The translations under genes and the position numbers were made by a program. Below the pieces are notes generated by a model that saw only the letters and a list, made by a program, of their open reading frames with translations, was not told where the DNA came from and did no database searches. Shown piece after piece: positions 16,684-27,500 of a stretch of 36,520 bases of DNA. This DNA is from an uncultured Flavobacteriales bacterium. Lineage in GTDB: Bacteria > Bacteroidota > Bacteroidia > Flavobacteriales_D > Parvicellaceae. Within the stretch, counting starts at the first letter, position 1. The number at the start of each line of letters is the position of its first letter. The DNA is taken from contig CALJHN010000026.1 in assembly GCA_938075455.1 (NCBI GenBank), positions 1 through 36,520 of the forward strand, read 5' to 3'.

Positions 16684-17577
16684 CTAATCTTTTGAAAAAT
16701 AATTATTGGACTGATAAAAGCCTGTTTTTTGTTTTAAAAGTTGCATCAAAACATCATTGGCTAAACTACTTGCACCAAATCTAAACCAATGTTTGTCCAA
16801 CCACAAATTACCTAAAGTTTCTTTGACCATTATTAGGTATTGAAGGGCAAGTTTAGAGTTGGAAATCCCTCCTGCTGGTTTCATTCCAACCATTTTACCT
16901 GTATTATAATAGTGGTCTTTAATTGCTTCCAACATTACCAGAGTGATGGGAAGAGTTGCAGCTGGTTTAATTTTTCCAGTGGAAGTTTTTATGAAATCTG
17001 CACCTGCTTTAATTGCAATTTCACTTGCCAACCTAATATGGTCATAATCTCCTAATTCTCCTGTCTCTAAAATCACCTTTAACCTAGCTTTATCACCACA
17101 ATTCTCTTTAATTATTGCTATCTCATCAAAAACATAATTATACTCTCCAGAATGAAATTTACCTCTGCTAATAACCATATCTATCTCCTCTGCGCCGTTG
17201 AAAACAGCTTCTTTTGTTTCTTGTATCTTAACCTCTAAAGAAGAATTTCCACTAGGAAATGCAGTTGCAACACTTGCTACTTTAACCTCTGAATCTTTAA
17301 GAAAATTTGAAGCAGTTTTCACCATGTTTGGATATACACACACAGCAGCAACATTAGGCAAATCAGGAAATTCTTGATGAAGATGGGTAGCTTTGTAACA
17401 AAGTTGTTCGACTCTCTTATCAGTATCCATGCCTTCTAAAGTTGTCAAATCTATCATGCTCAAAATCATTTTTAGACCTTGTAACTTGGCTTCACTTTTC
17501 AAACTTCTCTTAGTGATTCGAGATACTCTGTCCTCAATCCCTAATTTATCTACTTTGGTTTTTAAATCTAAAATCAT
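16684..17577 (-). CDS. deoC: Deoxyribose-phosphate aldolase
   Basis: The first ATG at 17577 gives 297 residues. An upstream TTG at 17628 would add 17 residues but lies upstream of a good promoter box (17593-17600), so I reject it. The class I aldolase barrel is evident: NVAAVCVYPNMV (about 75-86), ATAFPSG, EIDMVISRGKFHSGEY, KVILETGEL, and the Schiff-base lysine Lys197 in ADFIKTSTGK. It splits 2-deoxyribose-5-phosphate into glyceraldehyde-3-phosphate and acetaldehyde, feeding nucleoside sugars into central metabolism. It is the first gene of a five-gene operon (deoC, two dehydrogenase-type genes, DUF2061, cysQ), divergent from cysC. Confidence 0.95.
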   Translation of the reverse strand: MILDLKTKVDKLGIEDRVSRITKRSLKSEAKLQGLKMILSMIDLTTLEGMDTDKRVEQLCYKATHLHQEFPDLPNVAAVCVYPNMVKTASNFLKDSEVKVASVATAFPSGNSSLEVKIQETKEAVFNGAEEIDMVISRGKFHSGEYNYVFDEIAIIKENCGDKARLKVILETGELGDYDHIRLASEIAIKAGADFIKTSTGKIKPAATLPITLVMLEAIKDHYYNTGKMVGMKPAGGISNSKLALQYLIMVKETLGNLWLDKHWFRFGASSLANDVLMQLLKQKTGFYQSNNYFSKD

Positions 17578-17592
17578 TAAAATTTTTCTTCC

Positions 17593-17600
17593 CAAAGATA
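17593..17600 (-). promoter_or_regulatory. Putative -7 promoter box for the deoC operon
   Basis: The minus strand reads TATCTTTG, an exact match to the Bacteroidota -7 consensus TAnnTTTG. It lies about 15 bases upstream of the deoC ATG. A TTG sits 25 bases further upstream, slightly farther than the usual -33 spacing. It implies a very short untranslated leader and argues for the ATG start at 17577. Confidence 0.5.
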
Positions 17601-17659
17601 ATGATTCGTAGTTTAATGTTATATTCAATTTTTTTATTAATAAGATTTATAAATATTTT

Positions 17660-18259
17660 ATGGACAACCTTTTTTCCACAAATCATGAATTGATTCCTAA
17701 AACTGAAAAGGAGAAACTATTAAAACAAAAAGGAATTTGTCTTTGGCTTACTGGATTATCGGGTTCTGGTAAAACTAGTATAGCAAAAGCAGTAGCTAAA
17801 AAATTACACAGTAAAGGGTTTATAACCAAAGTTTTAGATGGAGACAATATAAGGCTTGGAATTAATAAGAATTTAAGTTTTAGTGAGCTGGACAGAATGG
17901 AAAATATCAGAAGAACTGCAGAAATATCAAAGTTGTTTGTGGATTGTGGCATTGTTACCATTTGCTGTTTAGTTAGTCCAAAAAAAAATATGAGAACTCT
18001 AGCTAAAGAAATTATTGGAGAGAAAAACTTTTATGAAATATTCATAGCTACATCTTTAGAAGATTGTGAAATTCGAGACACCAAAGGCTTATATAAAAAA
18101 GCTAGAAGCGGAGAATTGTTGAATTTTACAGGTATTTCTTCTCCATACGAAGAACCTGTTGGCCCAAATTTAAATATTCCAACAAAAGAAAAGAATATAG
18201 AGGAATCCTCTGAAATTTTGTATAATTTTGTTCTCCCATTAATTGATGAATTAAGATGA
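17660..18259 (+). CDS. cysC: Adenylylsulfate (APS) kinase
   Basis: A 199-residue P-loop kinase. It shows GLSGSGKT (32-39), the APS-binding LDGDNIRLGINKNLSFSELD and RMENIRRTAEISKLF segments, and the LYKKARSGELLNFTGISSPY loop near the C-terminus. It phosphorylates APS at the 3' position to give PAPS, the donor for sulfotransferases or for PAPS reductase. It starts the cysC-cysD-cysN operon and overlaps cysD by ATGA. The 82-base region shared with divergent deoC must contain its promoter, but I see no convincing TAnnTTTG box on this strand. Confidence 0.95.
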   Translation: MDNLFSTNHELIPKTEKEKLLKQKGICLWLTGLSGSGKTSIAKAVAKKLHSKGFITKVLDGDNIRLGINKNLSFSELDRMENIRRTAEISKLFVDCGIVTICCLVSPKKNMRTLAKEIIGEKNFYEIFIATSLEDCEIRDTKGLYKKARSGELLNFTGISSPYEEPVGPNLNIPTKEKNIEESSEILYNFVLPLIDELR

Positions 18260-19161
18260 ATAAATACCATTTAACTCATTTAAAAGAGTTAGAAGCTGAA
18301 TCGATATTTATAATTAGAGAAGTAGTAGCTCAGTTTGAAAACCCTGTTCTTCTTTTTTCCGGTGGAAAGGACTCTATTGTCTGTCATCATTTAGCAAGAA
18401 AGGCATATTATCCAGCAAATGTCCCTTTTCCCTTAATGCATGTGGATACTGGCCATAACTTTGAAGAACTCTATAAATTCCGAGACCAATTGGTAAAAGA
18501 AACCAATGCAAGACTTATTATTGCTTCCGTTCAAAAATCTATTGATGAAGGAAAAGTCAAGGAAGAAAAAGGTTTTAATTCTAGTAGAAATAAACTTCAG
18601 ACTACCACTCTTTTAGATGCAATTGAAGATCATAAATTTGATTGTGCAATGGGTGGTGCTCGTAGAGACGAAGAGAAAGCAAGAGCTAAAGAAAGATTTT
18701 TTTCTCACAGAGATGATTTTGGACAGTGGGATCCAAAAAATCAAAGGCCAGAATTATGGAATTTATTTAATGGTAAAAAGAATTTTGGAGAGCATTTTAG
18801 AGCATTTCCAATTAGTAATTGGACGGAAATGGATATTTGGCAATATATACTACAGGAAAAAATAAAAATTCCTTCACTTTATTTTTCCCACAAAAGAGAT
18901 TGTTTTATTAGAAATGGGGTGGTGATGGCAAAGACGAGTTTTACTGAAACTAAGCCAGAGGAAAAAATTACCAATATGCAAGTACGTTTTAGAACTATTG
19001 GAGATGCCACTTGCACAGGCGCAACTATTTCTAATGCTGATAGCCTAGAAAAGATAATTGAAGAGGTGACTTCATCAAGAATTACTGAAAGAGGGGGAAG
19101 AGCGGACGATAAAAGATCTGAAGCTGCAATGGAAGACAGAAAAAAAGAGGGCTATTTTTAA
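18256..19161 (+). CDS. cysD: Sulfate adenylyltransferase subunit 2 (ATP sulfurylase)
   Basis: A 301-residue PP-loop nucleotide hydrolase. It has LLFSGGKDSIVCHHLARKA (32 onward), FPLMHVDTGHNFEE, MGGARRDEEKARAKER and the C-terminal RGGRADDKRSEAAMEDRK. CysD makes adenylylsulfate from ATP and sulfate and works with the GTPase CysN. It is coupled to cysC by an ATGA overlap, and cysN follows after 2 bases. The length is normal for the family and the residues of the active loop are intact. Confidence 0.97.
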   Translation: MNKYHLTHLKELEAESIFIIREVVAQFENPVLLFSGGKDSIVCHHLARKAYYPANVPFPLMHVDTGHNFEELYKFRDQLVKETNARLIIASVQKSIDEGKVKEEKGFNSSRNKLQTTTLLDAIEDHKFDCAMGGARRDEEKARAKERFFSHRDDFGQWDPKNQRPELWNLFNGKKNFGEHFRAFPISNWTEMDIWQYILQEKIKIPSLYFSHKRDCFIRNGVVMAKTSFTETKPEEKITNMQVRFRTIGDATCTGATISNADSLEKIIEEVTSSRITERGGRADDKRSEAAMEDRKKEGYF

Positions 19162-19163
19162 CA

Positions 19164-20426
19164 ATGAGTAATCAATATTTAAATATGGACCTTTTACGCT
19201 TTACTACTGCTGGTAGTGTAGACGATGGTAAAAGTACTTTAATAGGAAGATTGCTATACGATAGTAAATCTATTTTTGAAGATCAAATGGAGGCAATTGA
19301 AATTGCCAGTTCAAATAAGGGAGAAGAAAAAGTAAATTTAGCTTTACTTACAGATGGCTTAAGAGCTGAAAGAGAACAAGGGATAACTATAGATGTTGCC
19401 TATAGGTACTTTGCAACTCCAAAAAGAAAATTTATAATTGCCGATACACCGGGACATGTTCAATATACTAGAAATATGGTTACTGGAGCAAGCACTGCTA
19501 ATCTGGCAATTATTTTAGTAGATGCAAGAAAAAGAATTGTTGAGCAAACTAAAAGACATTCTTTCATTGCTTCATTACTAGGAATTCCTCATATAATTTA
19601 TTGTATCAATAAAATGGACTTGGTAAATTATGAGGAAGAGGTTTTTGAAAAAACAAAAAAAGAATTGGTTGGTTTTAGCTCAAAACTAACTACAAAAGAC
19701 ATCCGATTTCTACCAATAAGCGCTTTAAATGGCGACAATGTAGTTAACAGATCTAAAGATATGGATTGGTACGAAGGAAGTACCTTATTACATACTTTGG
19801 AAAATATTCATATTGCTTCCGATCATAACCTTATTGATTGTAGATTTCCAGTACAACATGTTATCAGACCTCAAAAAGACGAGTTTCATGATTTTAGAGG
19901 ATATTCCGGCAGAATTGCAGGTGGGGTTTTTAAAAAAAATGACGAAGTAGTTTTGTTGCCTTCAGGTTTTCAAACAAAAATTAAATCCATACTTAATTTT
20001 GAAACTGAAATTGAAGAGGCTTACGCTCCAATGTCTGTAACCATGACTTTAGAAGATGATTTAGACGTAAGTAGAGGCGACATGATTGTTAGAGTGAAAA
20101 ATCAACCTGAAATACTTCAAGATATTGAAATAATGGTCTGCTGGATGGGAGAAAAGCCACTTTTAAACAAGGGAAAATACACTATTAAGCATACGACTAA
20201 AAATGTAAGGTGTTTAGTAAAAGAAATTTTATATAAAGTGGACATAAATACCCTTCATAGAGACATTAAAGATAAAATTGTCAATTGTAATGACATAGCA
20301 AGAATAGCTATTAGAGTAACAAAGCCCTTATTTGTAGATAAGTATAATGACAACCGAACAACTGGAAGTCTAATAATTATTGACGAAAGCACCAACAATA
20401 CTGTTGGGGCAGGAATGATAATCTAA
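19164..20426 (+). CDS. cysN: Sulfate adenylyltransferase subunit 1 (GTPase)
   Basis: A 420-residue elongation-factor-type GTPase. It shows GSVDDGKST (G1, about 17-25), REQGITIDVAYRYF (switch I/G2), DTPGHVQYTRNM (G3) and NKMDLV (G4), followed by two beta-barrel domains. CysN couples GTP hydrolysis to sulfate activation by CysD. There is no CysC domain fused at its end; the kinase is the separate first gene of the operon. Its stop codon overlaps the stop codon of the convergent tonB gene, leaving no space for a terminator between them. Confidence 0.97.
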   Translation: MSNQYLNMDLLRFTTAGSVDDGKSTLIGRLLYDSKSIFEDQMEAIEIASSNKGEEKVNLALLTDGLRAEREQGITIDVAYRYFATPKRKFIIADTPGHVQYTRNMVTGASTANLAIILVDARKRIVEQTKRHSFIASLLGIPHIIYCINKMDLVNYEEEVFEKTKKELVGFSSKLTTKDIRFLPISALNGDNVVNRSKDMDWYEGSTLLHTLENIHIASDHNLIDCRFPVQHVIRPQKDEFHDFRGYSGRIAGGVFKKNDEVVLLPSGFQTKIKSILNFETEIEEAYAPMSVTMTLEDDLDVSRGDMIVRVKNQPEILQDIEIMVCWMGEKPLLNKGKYTIKHTTKNVRCLVKEILYKVDINTLHRDIKDKIVNCNDIARIAIRVTKPLFVDKYNDNRTTGSLIIIDESTNNTVGAGMII

Positions 20427-21103
20427 CTTATTCTAAATTTGATTGGCAGAGTAAATCTTGCATTTACAGCAGTTCCTCTTTGTTTCCCAGGAGTCCATTT
20501 TGGCATAGATTTAACGACTCTTTGTGCTTCTCCGTCTAAAGTTTTGTGAACACCTTTAACAATCTTAACATCTTTAATAGTTCCATCTTTCCAAACAACA
20601 AACTGGACAAAAACTTTTCCTTGAATTCCATTTTCTTTTGCCATTTCTGGATATTGGATGTTCTTCCCTAAGTATTCATAAAGTTTTTGCATTCCACCAA
20701 CAAATTCTGGATTTTCTTCAACAACATCAAAAATTTGCTCCACAACGGGCTCTGGCTCTTCTTCAACTTCAATTACAATATCTATATCAGCTTCTTGATC
20801 AATAATAATGACATTGGTTTCTTCCCTTTCATCTTCTTCTTCTAAAACCTCCACTTCTTCGGGTGGGGCTGGTGGCGGAGGTGGTGGTGGTGGTGGTGGT
20901 GGTGTATTAGGATTTATTTCCACAACTTCTTCATCTTCAAGAGCAGATAAGGAAGATTCTATACTAGCTCCTGCTAAATCAATCTTTTTATATTCTACAA
21001 GACATAAAATAAAAGCAGTTACCAAAACAAGTCCTGAAAGAACATAAACAGTTCTTGACTTCATGTCTTCTGCATCTACAATTGGATTTTTCTTTGGTTT
21101 CAT
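20423..21103 (-). CDS. tonB: TonB family energy-transducing protein
   Basis: A 226-residue protein with an N-terminal cytoplasmic tail, one membrane anchor (about 18-38) and a periplasmic linker. The linker contains eleven prolines in a row and a strongly acidic stretch (EVEVLEEEDEREE onward). The TonB C-terminal domain (about 130-226) has EFVGGMQKLYEYLGKNIQYP, GKVFVQFVVWKDG and MPKWTPGKQRG. It links the ExbBD proton motor to outer-membrane transporters. The acidic-plus-proline linker replaces the Pro-Lys/Pro-Glu linker of Proteobacteria and is common in Bacteroidota. It follows gcvH after 60 bases and may be the end of the sprA operon or have its own promoter. Confidence 0.92.
   Translation of the reverse strand: MKPKKNPIVDAEDMKSRTVYVLSGLVLVTAFILCLVEYKKIDLAGASIESSLSALEDEEVVEINPNTPPPPPPPPPPPAPPEEVEVLEEEDEREETNVIIIDQEADIDIVIEVEEEPEPVVEQIFDVVEENPEFVGGMQKLYEYLGKNIQYPEMAKENGIQGKVFVQFVVWKDGTIKDVKIVKGVHKTLDGEAQRVVKSMPKWTPGKQRGTAVNARFTLPIKFRIS
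20880..20903. repeat. (GGT)8 triplet repeat coding polyproline in tonB
   Basis: Eight GGT units lie on the plus strand, read as eight CCA proline codons in tonB on the minus strand, within a run of eleven prolines. Such a uniform triplet tract can change length by slippage without breaking the frame. Confidence 0.85.
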
Positions 21104-21163
21104 ATTATATTGTAAAACTAACTAATTAAATTAAATTGTTCAAAAACCATACCATAAAGAAAA

Positions 21164-21541
21164 CTAACTAATAGTATTTTCATAATCTTCTGGGGATAAT
21201 AACTCAACCAATTCAGATGCATCACTAATTTTAATCTTAATCATCCAACCATCTTCGTACGGATTGTCATTCACTTTTTCTGGATTAGTTTCTAAAGACT
21301 CATTAAATTCTAATATTTTTCCACTTATTGGCATAAAAAGATCAGAAACCGTTTTAACAGCCTCAACAGTTCCAAAAACTTCCTCTTTATCTAAAGTCTC
21401 TTCTAAAGTATCTACTTCCACATAAACAATATCTCCTAATTCGCCCTGAGCAAAATCAGTTATTCCAATAGTAGCAATATCTCCATCAACTTTAATCCAT
21501 TCATGGTCGTTAGTATATTTTAAATTTTTAGGAACATTCAT
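21164..21541 (-). CDS. gcvH: Glycine cleavage system H protein
   Basis: Starting from the ATG at 21541 gives 125 residues, the normal size, beginning MNVPKNLKYTNDHEW. A TTG 21 bases upstream would add only seven residues and is unlikely. The lipoyl domain has GITDFAQGELGDIVYV and the lipoylated lysine at Lys63 in FGTVEAVKTVSDL. The C-terminal NDNPYEDGWMIKI box is also present. The protein carries the aminomethyl group between the P, T and L proteins in glycine breakdown. The gene directly follows sprA, a linkage also seen in flavobacteria, though no functional tie is evident. Confidence 0.96.
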   Translation of the reverse strand: MNVPKNLKYTNDHEWIKVDGDIATIGITDFAQGELGDIVYVEVDTLEETLDKEEVFGTVEAVKTVSDLFMPISGKILEFNESLETNPEKVNDNPYEDGWMIKIKISDASELVELLSPEDYENTIS

Positions 21542-21579
21542 GATTTTAAAATTTTGTGACAAATTAACAAAAAAAAGGA

Positions 21580-24500
21580 TTATCTAAGTTGAAATCTAAG
21601 AGCAAAACCTGCATTTGTATTAGCCGTTGGAAAAGAATTTGAAACATGTGGAGTATTTACCCTTCTGTCAAAGTAAATCCTTAACATTAATTGTTTGGTT
21701 AAGTTATAGTCTCCAGAAAATTGTATAGTTACCGCTGTTTGTCCAGCTGTATATTGATTTTGATTTTCTACAATTTTTCTAATAATCGTTTTATTATCTC
21801 TAACTGCAATATCTAACCTCATTCTTAAATCACTTGGGTCTAATGTTTTTCCAGCAATTTTAATTGGTAGAGATAATTTTCTCCAGGTGTATCCCGAACC
21901 AAATTTAATTTCACTTCCCTTAATTTCTGTAATTTGATTATTTGATAAACTAAGTGAAATATTTCTATCTTTTTTAATTTCAAATTTGACAGACATATTG
22001 TTTGAAAGAGTTAAATCAGCTCCTAATAATGGTGCAAATTGCTCTAAAATATTCATAGTCATAATTTGCTTTTGAGAAATAAAATTCCCTGAAATATCAG
22101 TTTCTGTTGCATTGCCTTCATTATCCCACTGTCCATTTAAATTGGTAGTATAATTCCCTAATGAAAAATTAGATCGATACGCATGGGTAAATGAGAGCTT
22201 TTTGATGTATTTCTTAAATGCTTTAATTTTTCCTAACCCATCAAAAGTAACTCTCCAATTAGGCAATGGAATTCTTTGACTTAAAGGATTTATGTTATTT
22301 AAAGTGGGTGATTCTCCCAAATAAGCACAAATAAAAGCACCTATTATTACATCTTGCTGCGTACTATCATATCCCGAATAGTAACCAGTATTTTCTAAAT
22401 TATTAGATGCATTGGGATTAGATTGTGACATTATTGAAGATATTTCGGAACGGTAAGAAAGTAAGTTTTCCCAAATTTGATTACTTAAAGTTGTATCATT
22501 CATAATGTCCTGACTAAAAGCAGTCTTCCAGGTAATAGTAGAAGTACTAAAAGATCCATTGAACTGATTATTTAATAAAGCAAATGAATTATTATCGCCA
22601 ATTCCTAAATTAGAAGTTCTATTCTCCATTAGGTTTCTATCTGCAGAAAGGTCAATTCTTAAGCTCTTAATAGGTTTTACGGACGCTTTAAAAGTCATGT
22701 TTTCTGTATGATTCACTGCATATTGAGTACTTATATATTGGTAATTATTAGTATCTACTAACCAATTATATTCAGCTGCATGATTGGCAAAAATGAAATT
22801 AGTTTTATTACCTAACATATCTCTCTCTTGGTAACCTCCCGAAATAAATTCCATACCAGGAGCTATCCACTTATCGTCCATTCCTAAAATACTTGTCTTA
22901 TTAGCATAGCCAGGAAGCATAATTCCATCATTAGTATTAAAGGTGGCATTTAGACTCTTTACAGACATTAAAACTCTAGCAAACTGATCTAATATCTTGG
23001 TTTCTTTTACTTTCTCTTTATTTTTCTTTTCATCCTTTTCTTTAGTAGGCTTGGAGCCTCCCCTAGAAGTATTACTTCTTGTTCTTGACATTCTTGAATT
23101 CCCGTATTTTTTATTTACTTTCTTTAAATAAGGGACTTTATTGTAAAGAGTTATAAAATTTAATTTTCCAGACCAGGCAATTACTCTAGAATTTTGAATA
23201 ATATTTCCTACTGAAAGTGTATCATTATCTAAGGCAAGAGGGGCTCTAGTCCAATCAAAATTTCCGGTATATCTTGTAGTTAGAGATATCCAATCGGTCA
23301 AAGGAAATTTCTTAAAAGGCCATTTATAAGATACATTTCCAATATGGTTATAGTTCATATTCTCGCCAAATGTTCGAATACTATTATTGACTAATTCTTG
23401 GTCTAAATCATCATCATAACCAAATATTCCATAATCAATTTTACCTGGTGTTTCTCTAATAAATGCCCCATTAGTCGCCTGTAAATCAAACTTTAAATTC
23501 TTAGTGATATCGTATTTGAAATCATAGTTCCTATCCCAATTAAATTGTTTACCAAATTGAGGAACTTCAAAATTTTCTCCCCCCGGGAAATTATACCTAG
23601 TAGAAAAAATATTGTAAGTCCTATTCATATTAGACCTAACAGCGATTTGTTTTGGGAGTAGATAAATATTGAAATCTCTTACAAATCTTAACCACTTTGA
23701 CTTTCTAATAAATTTATTTTTCTTGAAAGGTTCAAATGGCCTTACTTTACTATTATACAGGTAATTTATAGATCCAAGATAGTTTCTTTGTAAATCCTGT
23801 CTTACATTTATATCTCTATGAGATAACTCGGTAAAAGAATAGTTTAAACTGAAATTTGAAATATCCCATGGTAAGGCTATTTTATTGTTGGGCTTTTTAA
23901 TCTTTTTTTCTTTTGATTTAATAGGGCTTTCTTCCTTTTCTTGCGTTTCTTCAATGGAGGATAATTTTGAATTAATTTTTTTTGAAACTTCTTTTTTTGA
24001 TGGTTTACTTTTTTTCTTATTATCAAACTTGATGTTGGTAAAATTAATTGACTTTCTCTCTGTTAAGTCAATTCCATTGTAAAACCTTTCATTCCAAAAA
24101 ACCTCTTCTTCATTAGCTTCTTTTTCAAACAAAAGATCTGGATTTAATGGGTCGTAAAGAGGTTTAATTACATTTCTTGAGTAACCTACATACATAGGCA
24201 AATTTATGCCAGATTGATCTCCAAAAAATTTGTCCAAATTTATAGTGCTAGATGCATCTAAGCCATATAAAAATTCTTGTTGTCTTTCACTAACACTTTT
24301 TTCTATACTTCCAAATCCAGGTGTAGAATAGTTTCCTGAAACAGCTATATCTGCAAAATCTGCTAAATTTGCTGTCATTCTTCCTATTGCAGCCCAACCT
24401 CCATTTTCATTAAAATCACTAAGTCTTAACTCATTTACCCAAACTTCTAGACATTTTTCTAAGCCATCGTCTGGTTTCCATTGGTTATTTGGGTCGTTAC

Positions 24501-27500
24501 TTTTAGGGTTTCTTACCCCAATCATTATTGTTTTTAAACCTTGTAAATTGGGATTCCCAACTACTGTAATATTAGAGCTAGGGTTTTCTGGGTCTGATCT
24601 AGTAAATCTTTCAAAATTGCTAAATTCAGTAAAGTTTCTATTCTTTTTTAAATCTTTTAAATTGTTTAAATTAACTGTCATATTGTTTTCCTCAGGCCAG
24701 ACAGAACTTGAAGCATTGTTTCCCCATGGAGAGACTTTAATTGGCATTTCATATTCATAATAATTAGAAACAAAATCTGTTCCTAGTCTTATAAAAATAG
24801 TGGCTTCATTGTCGTTAATAGGATCTGAACCAGCATTGGATTCTCCATGAACAAACATTTGAATTTTATTGTAATTTCTAATGTCTAAATTTACGTTTCT
24901 ATAAATTGCTCTTGAGTCACCGTCTTTTAATCCACAAACATCTAAAACTAAACTTTGTTCATTTTGCTGCGCTAAATTTGCAGTTTGATAATTAGTTTCT
25001 CTTATAATTCCCTCTGGTAGCACATAATTAATTGGGTCTCTTGTTCCATTGTCTTCCAAGTTAACTGCACTAACATTAAAAAAAGTATTGGCTTCTTCAT
25101 TCTGAATAAATTCTCCATTAGACAATAAACTACCCAAGTATCTTCTCCATTCTCCTCTTATAAGTTCTAGTCTTGCAAATCGTAGAGTTACATTTTCACT
25201 CCATCCATGGAGAAACATTCTTATAAATCTTATAGATCTAAAATCCTGAATATCATTTACTCTTTTTGAAAATGAAGTAACCGGAACTCTAAATTGGTAC
25301 CAATAAACTTCTTTTTGAGTATCTGGATCAATATAAAGAACCTTATCGGTAACAAAGTTTTTACCTACTTCCATTTTATTAGGCTTAAAATCAATTTTAT
25401 ATTGAAAATAGCTCTCAGATTCACTTAGGTTATTATCTAGGTTTATATCTTCCACATTGGGAAGAGTAGAAGCTGAAGTAGGATACCGGTCTGCATTCAT
25501 AGTGTCAGACATTTCAGAAGTTGGTGAATTTCCTTCTGGGCTGTTGTAATTTTTATACCTGTCTCTTATACTTAATTCTTCTTGGTCATAATCGTCATCT
25601 CGATAATAGTTGAAATTATCTGCAGATGGATCATTTAAAAAGTTAGATAAAACATTTGGATCAGAAATATGATTTTGGATTTTGGCAACATAATTATTGA
25701 AATAAGACAATTCCTGATTGTCAGATAATCCATCAAACCCAATATCTTGAAATTGTCTAGAAGATAAATTATTATCAAAAGCATTAACAACTACTTGTGT
25801 ATTTGGAACAACCCCCCAAGATGTATATTCCAATTCGCTGGAATAGGTGTCGTAATCTCCATCTGGTGGCAGACCGTTTTCAAATGCCTTTCTACCATCT
25901 CTTAACAAATCTTCTGAAACATTCCCAAGATTAAAATAAAACTCACCTCCGGAACTATTCTCCGAATCTTCATTAAAAGGATCCATTACCCAAAACTGAA
26001 TAAATTCAATATTTGCAGCTTCGAAATCATTGGTTGTTAATGTTCTCATGATTCCTCCCCATCTGGTTTCTGGGTCATTTAACTCGCCTGTAGAGGGATC
26101 AATTCCAGAGGAGTAATTATTAGATTCTACATCGAAGTTATAGGGCCCTCTTTCTTTAGGATAGTAAGAAATATCAAAAACTGGAATATTGGTTAACTGC
26201 CCAGTACCTAATTGTTTATTTGGGAAAACCTCGTCAACAAGTACTTGTCTCATAAGGTGATTGTCTTGAAAAGCAGAACCTTTAATATGGCTTGGGGTTA
26301 AAGAAGATGTTCTACTGTGAAACAAAGGATCAATTACATACCAAGAAAACTTTGCTCTATTTTTTCCATAGTTAATGTCGTTGTATAAAGATGCTTCTGG
26401 AAATAGATCAGGTTGTCCTTGAGGAACTGAGGCTAGAACCCAATTATTTATAGTCCTAATGTCTATTGCGCTTTGGCTTCCCTCAAAATCATCTATGTAG
26501 GAAGATCCGTTTTCTTGAGTAATGTCAATAGCTTTATTATGACCTGGAATTAATGCAGCTAATTCTCCAGAAAAATTAACCATAGATTTTTTCTTGGTTT
26601 CAATAAACGGAAGCATATCCACTAGTTTAGTTAAGGCTGGGATTTCCTTTCTAAAGCCTCCATCTAACCCAAGCATCGTATTTGAAATTGGTTCATCGCC
26701 AGCATTAACTTTTGGGGTAAGTGGTCTTTCTTTTAACTTTAGAATTGTTGCTCCAATATTGGCATCTTTATTTATTTTATAATCTAAATGAGTCCCAAGA
26801 AGAGTTTTCATTTGAACACTAAATAAAGAGTTACTTTCTAAAGAAATCTTGATTGGTGTGCCAGAACTTAATATTCCATCGTCTAAAATCTTTACCCTTC
26901 CTAAATTATAATCTACCATGTATTGAGATCCTTCAATTAAAATTTGACCACCTGCAGTAACTACTACTGACCCTTGAGGTATATTCATTGCATTTAAAGA
27001 GATTTCTGAACTAACTGAAGACTGATAAATTCCTTTTATTTTAAACCTATTGATTTCTGGCAATTGCTGTGCTGCAGTTTTAGTACTATCATATAATTGA
27101 GTAAAAGCTACTTTATCAATTATAGTGGATGAAATACCCTTATTTAACATTTTTTGTTTTAAAGTTTTTCCAAAAGGTTCTATAGTAGTAAAATATAATC
27201 TTCCGTTTCTTGGATTTATGGTTCCTCCATTAGAAATTTTGCCTTGATTGGCAGTTATTGGAACAAAATCAAATAATCCATCTTGATACATTTGTTGCTG
27301 TTGATTCAGTCTATCCAAATCTAAAAGTTGAATTAAAAGTTTATCATCCACACCAGTTTTAGGAATATAATTAATATCAATAGATGTTAAAGGATTATTA
27401 TACCATATATCTAATCTAAAATTTTTTGGATCCACTTGATATGCCCCAAGAGAATAAACATTCTTCATCATTAAATCCCAAAGCTTTTTCTTTGGGTTTC

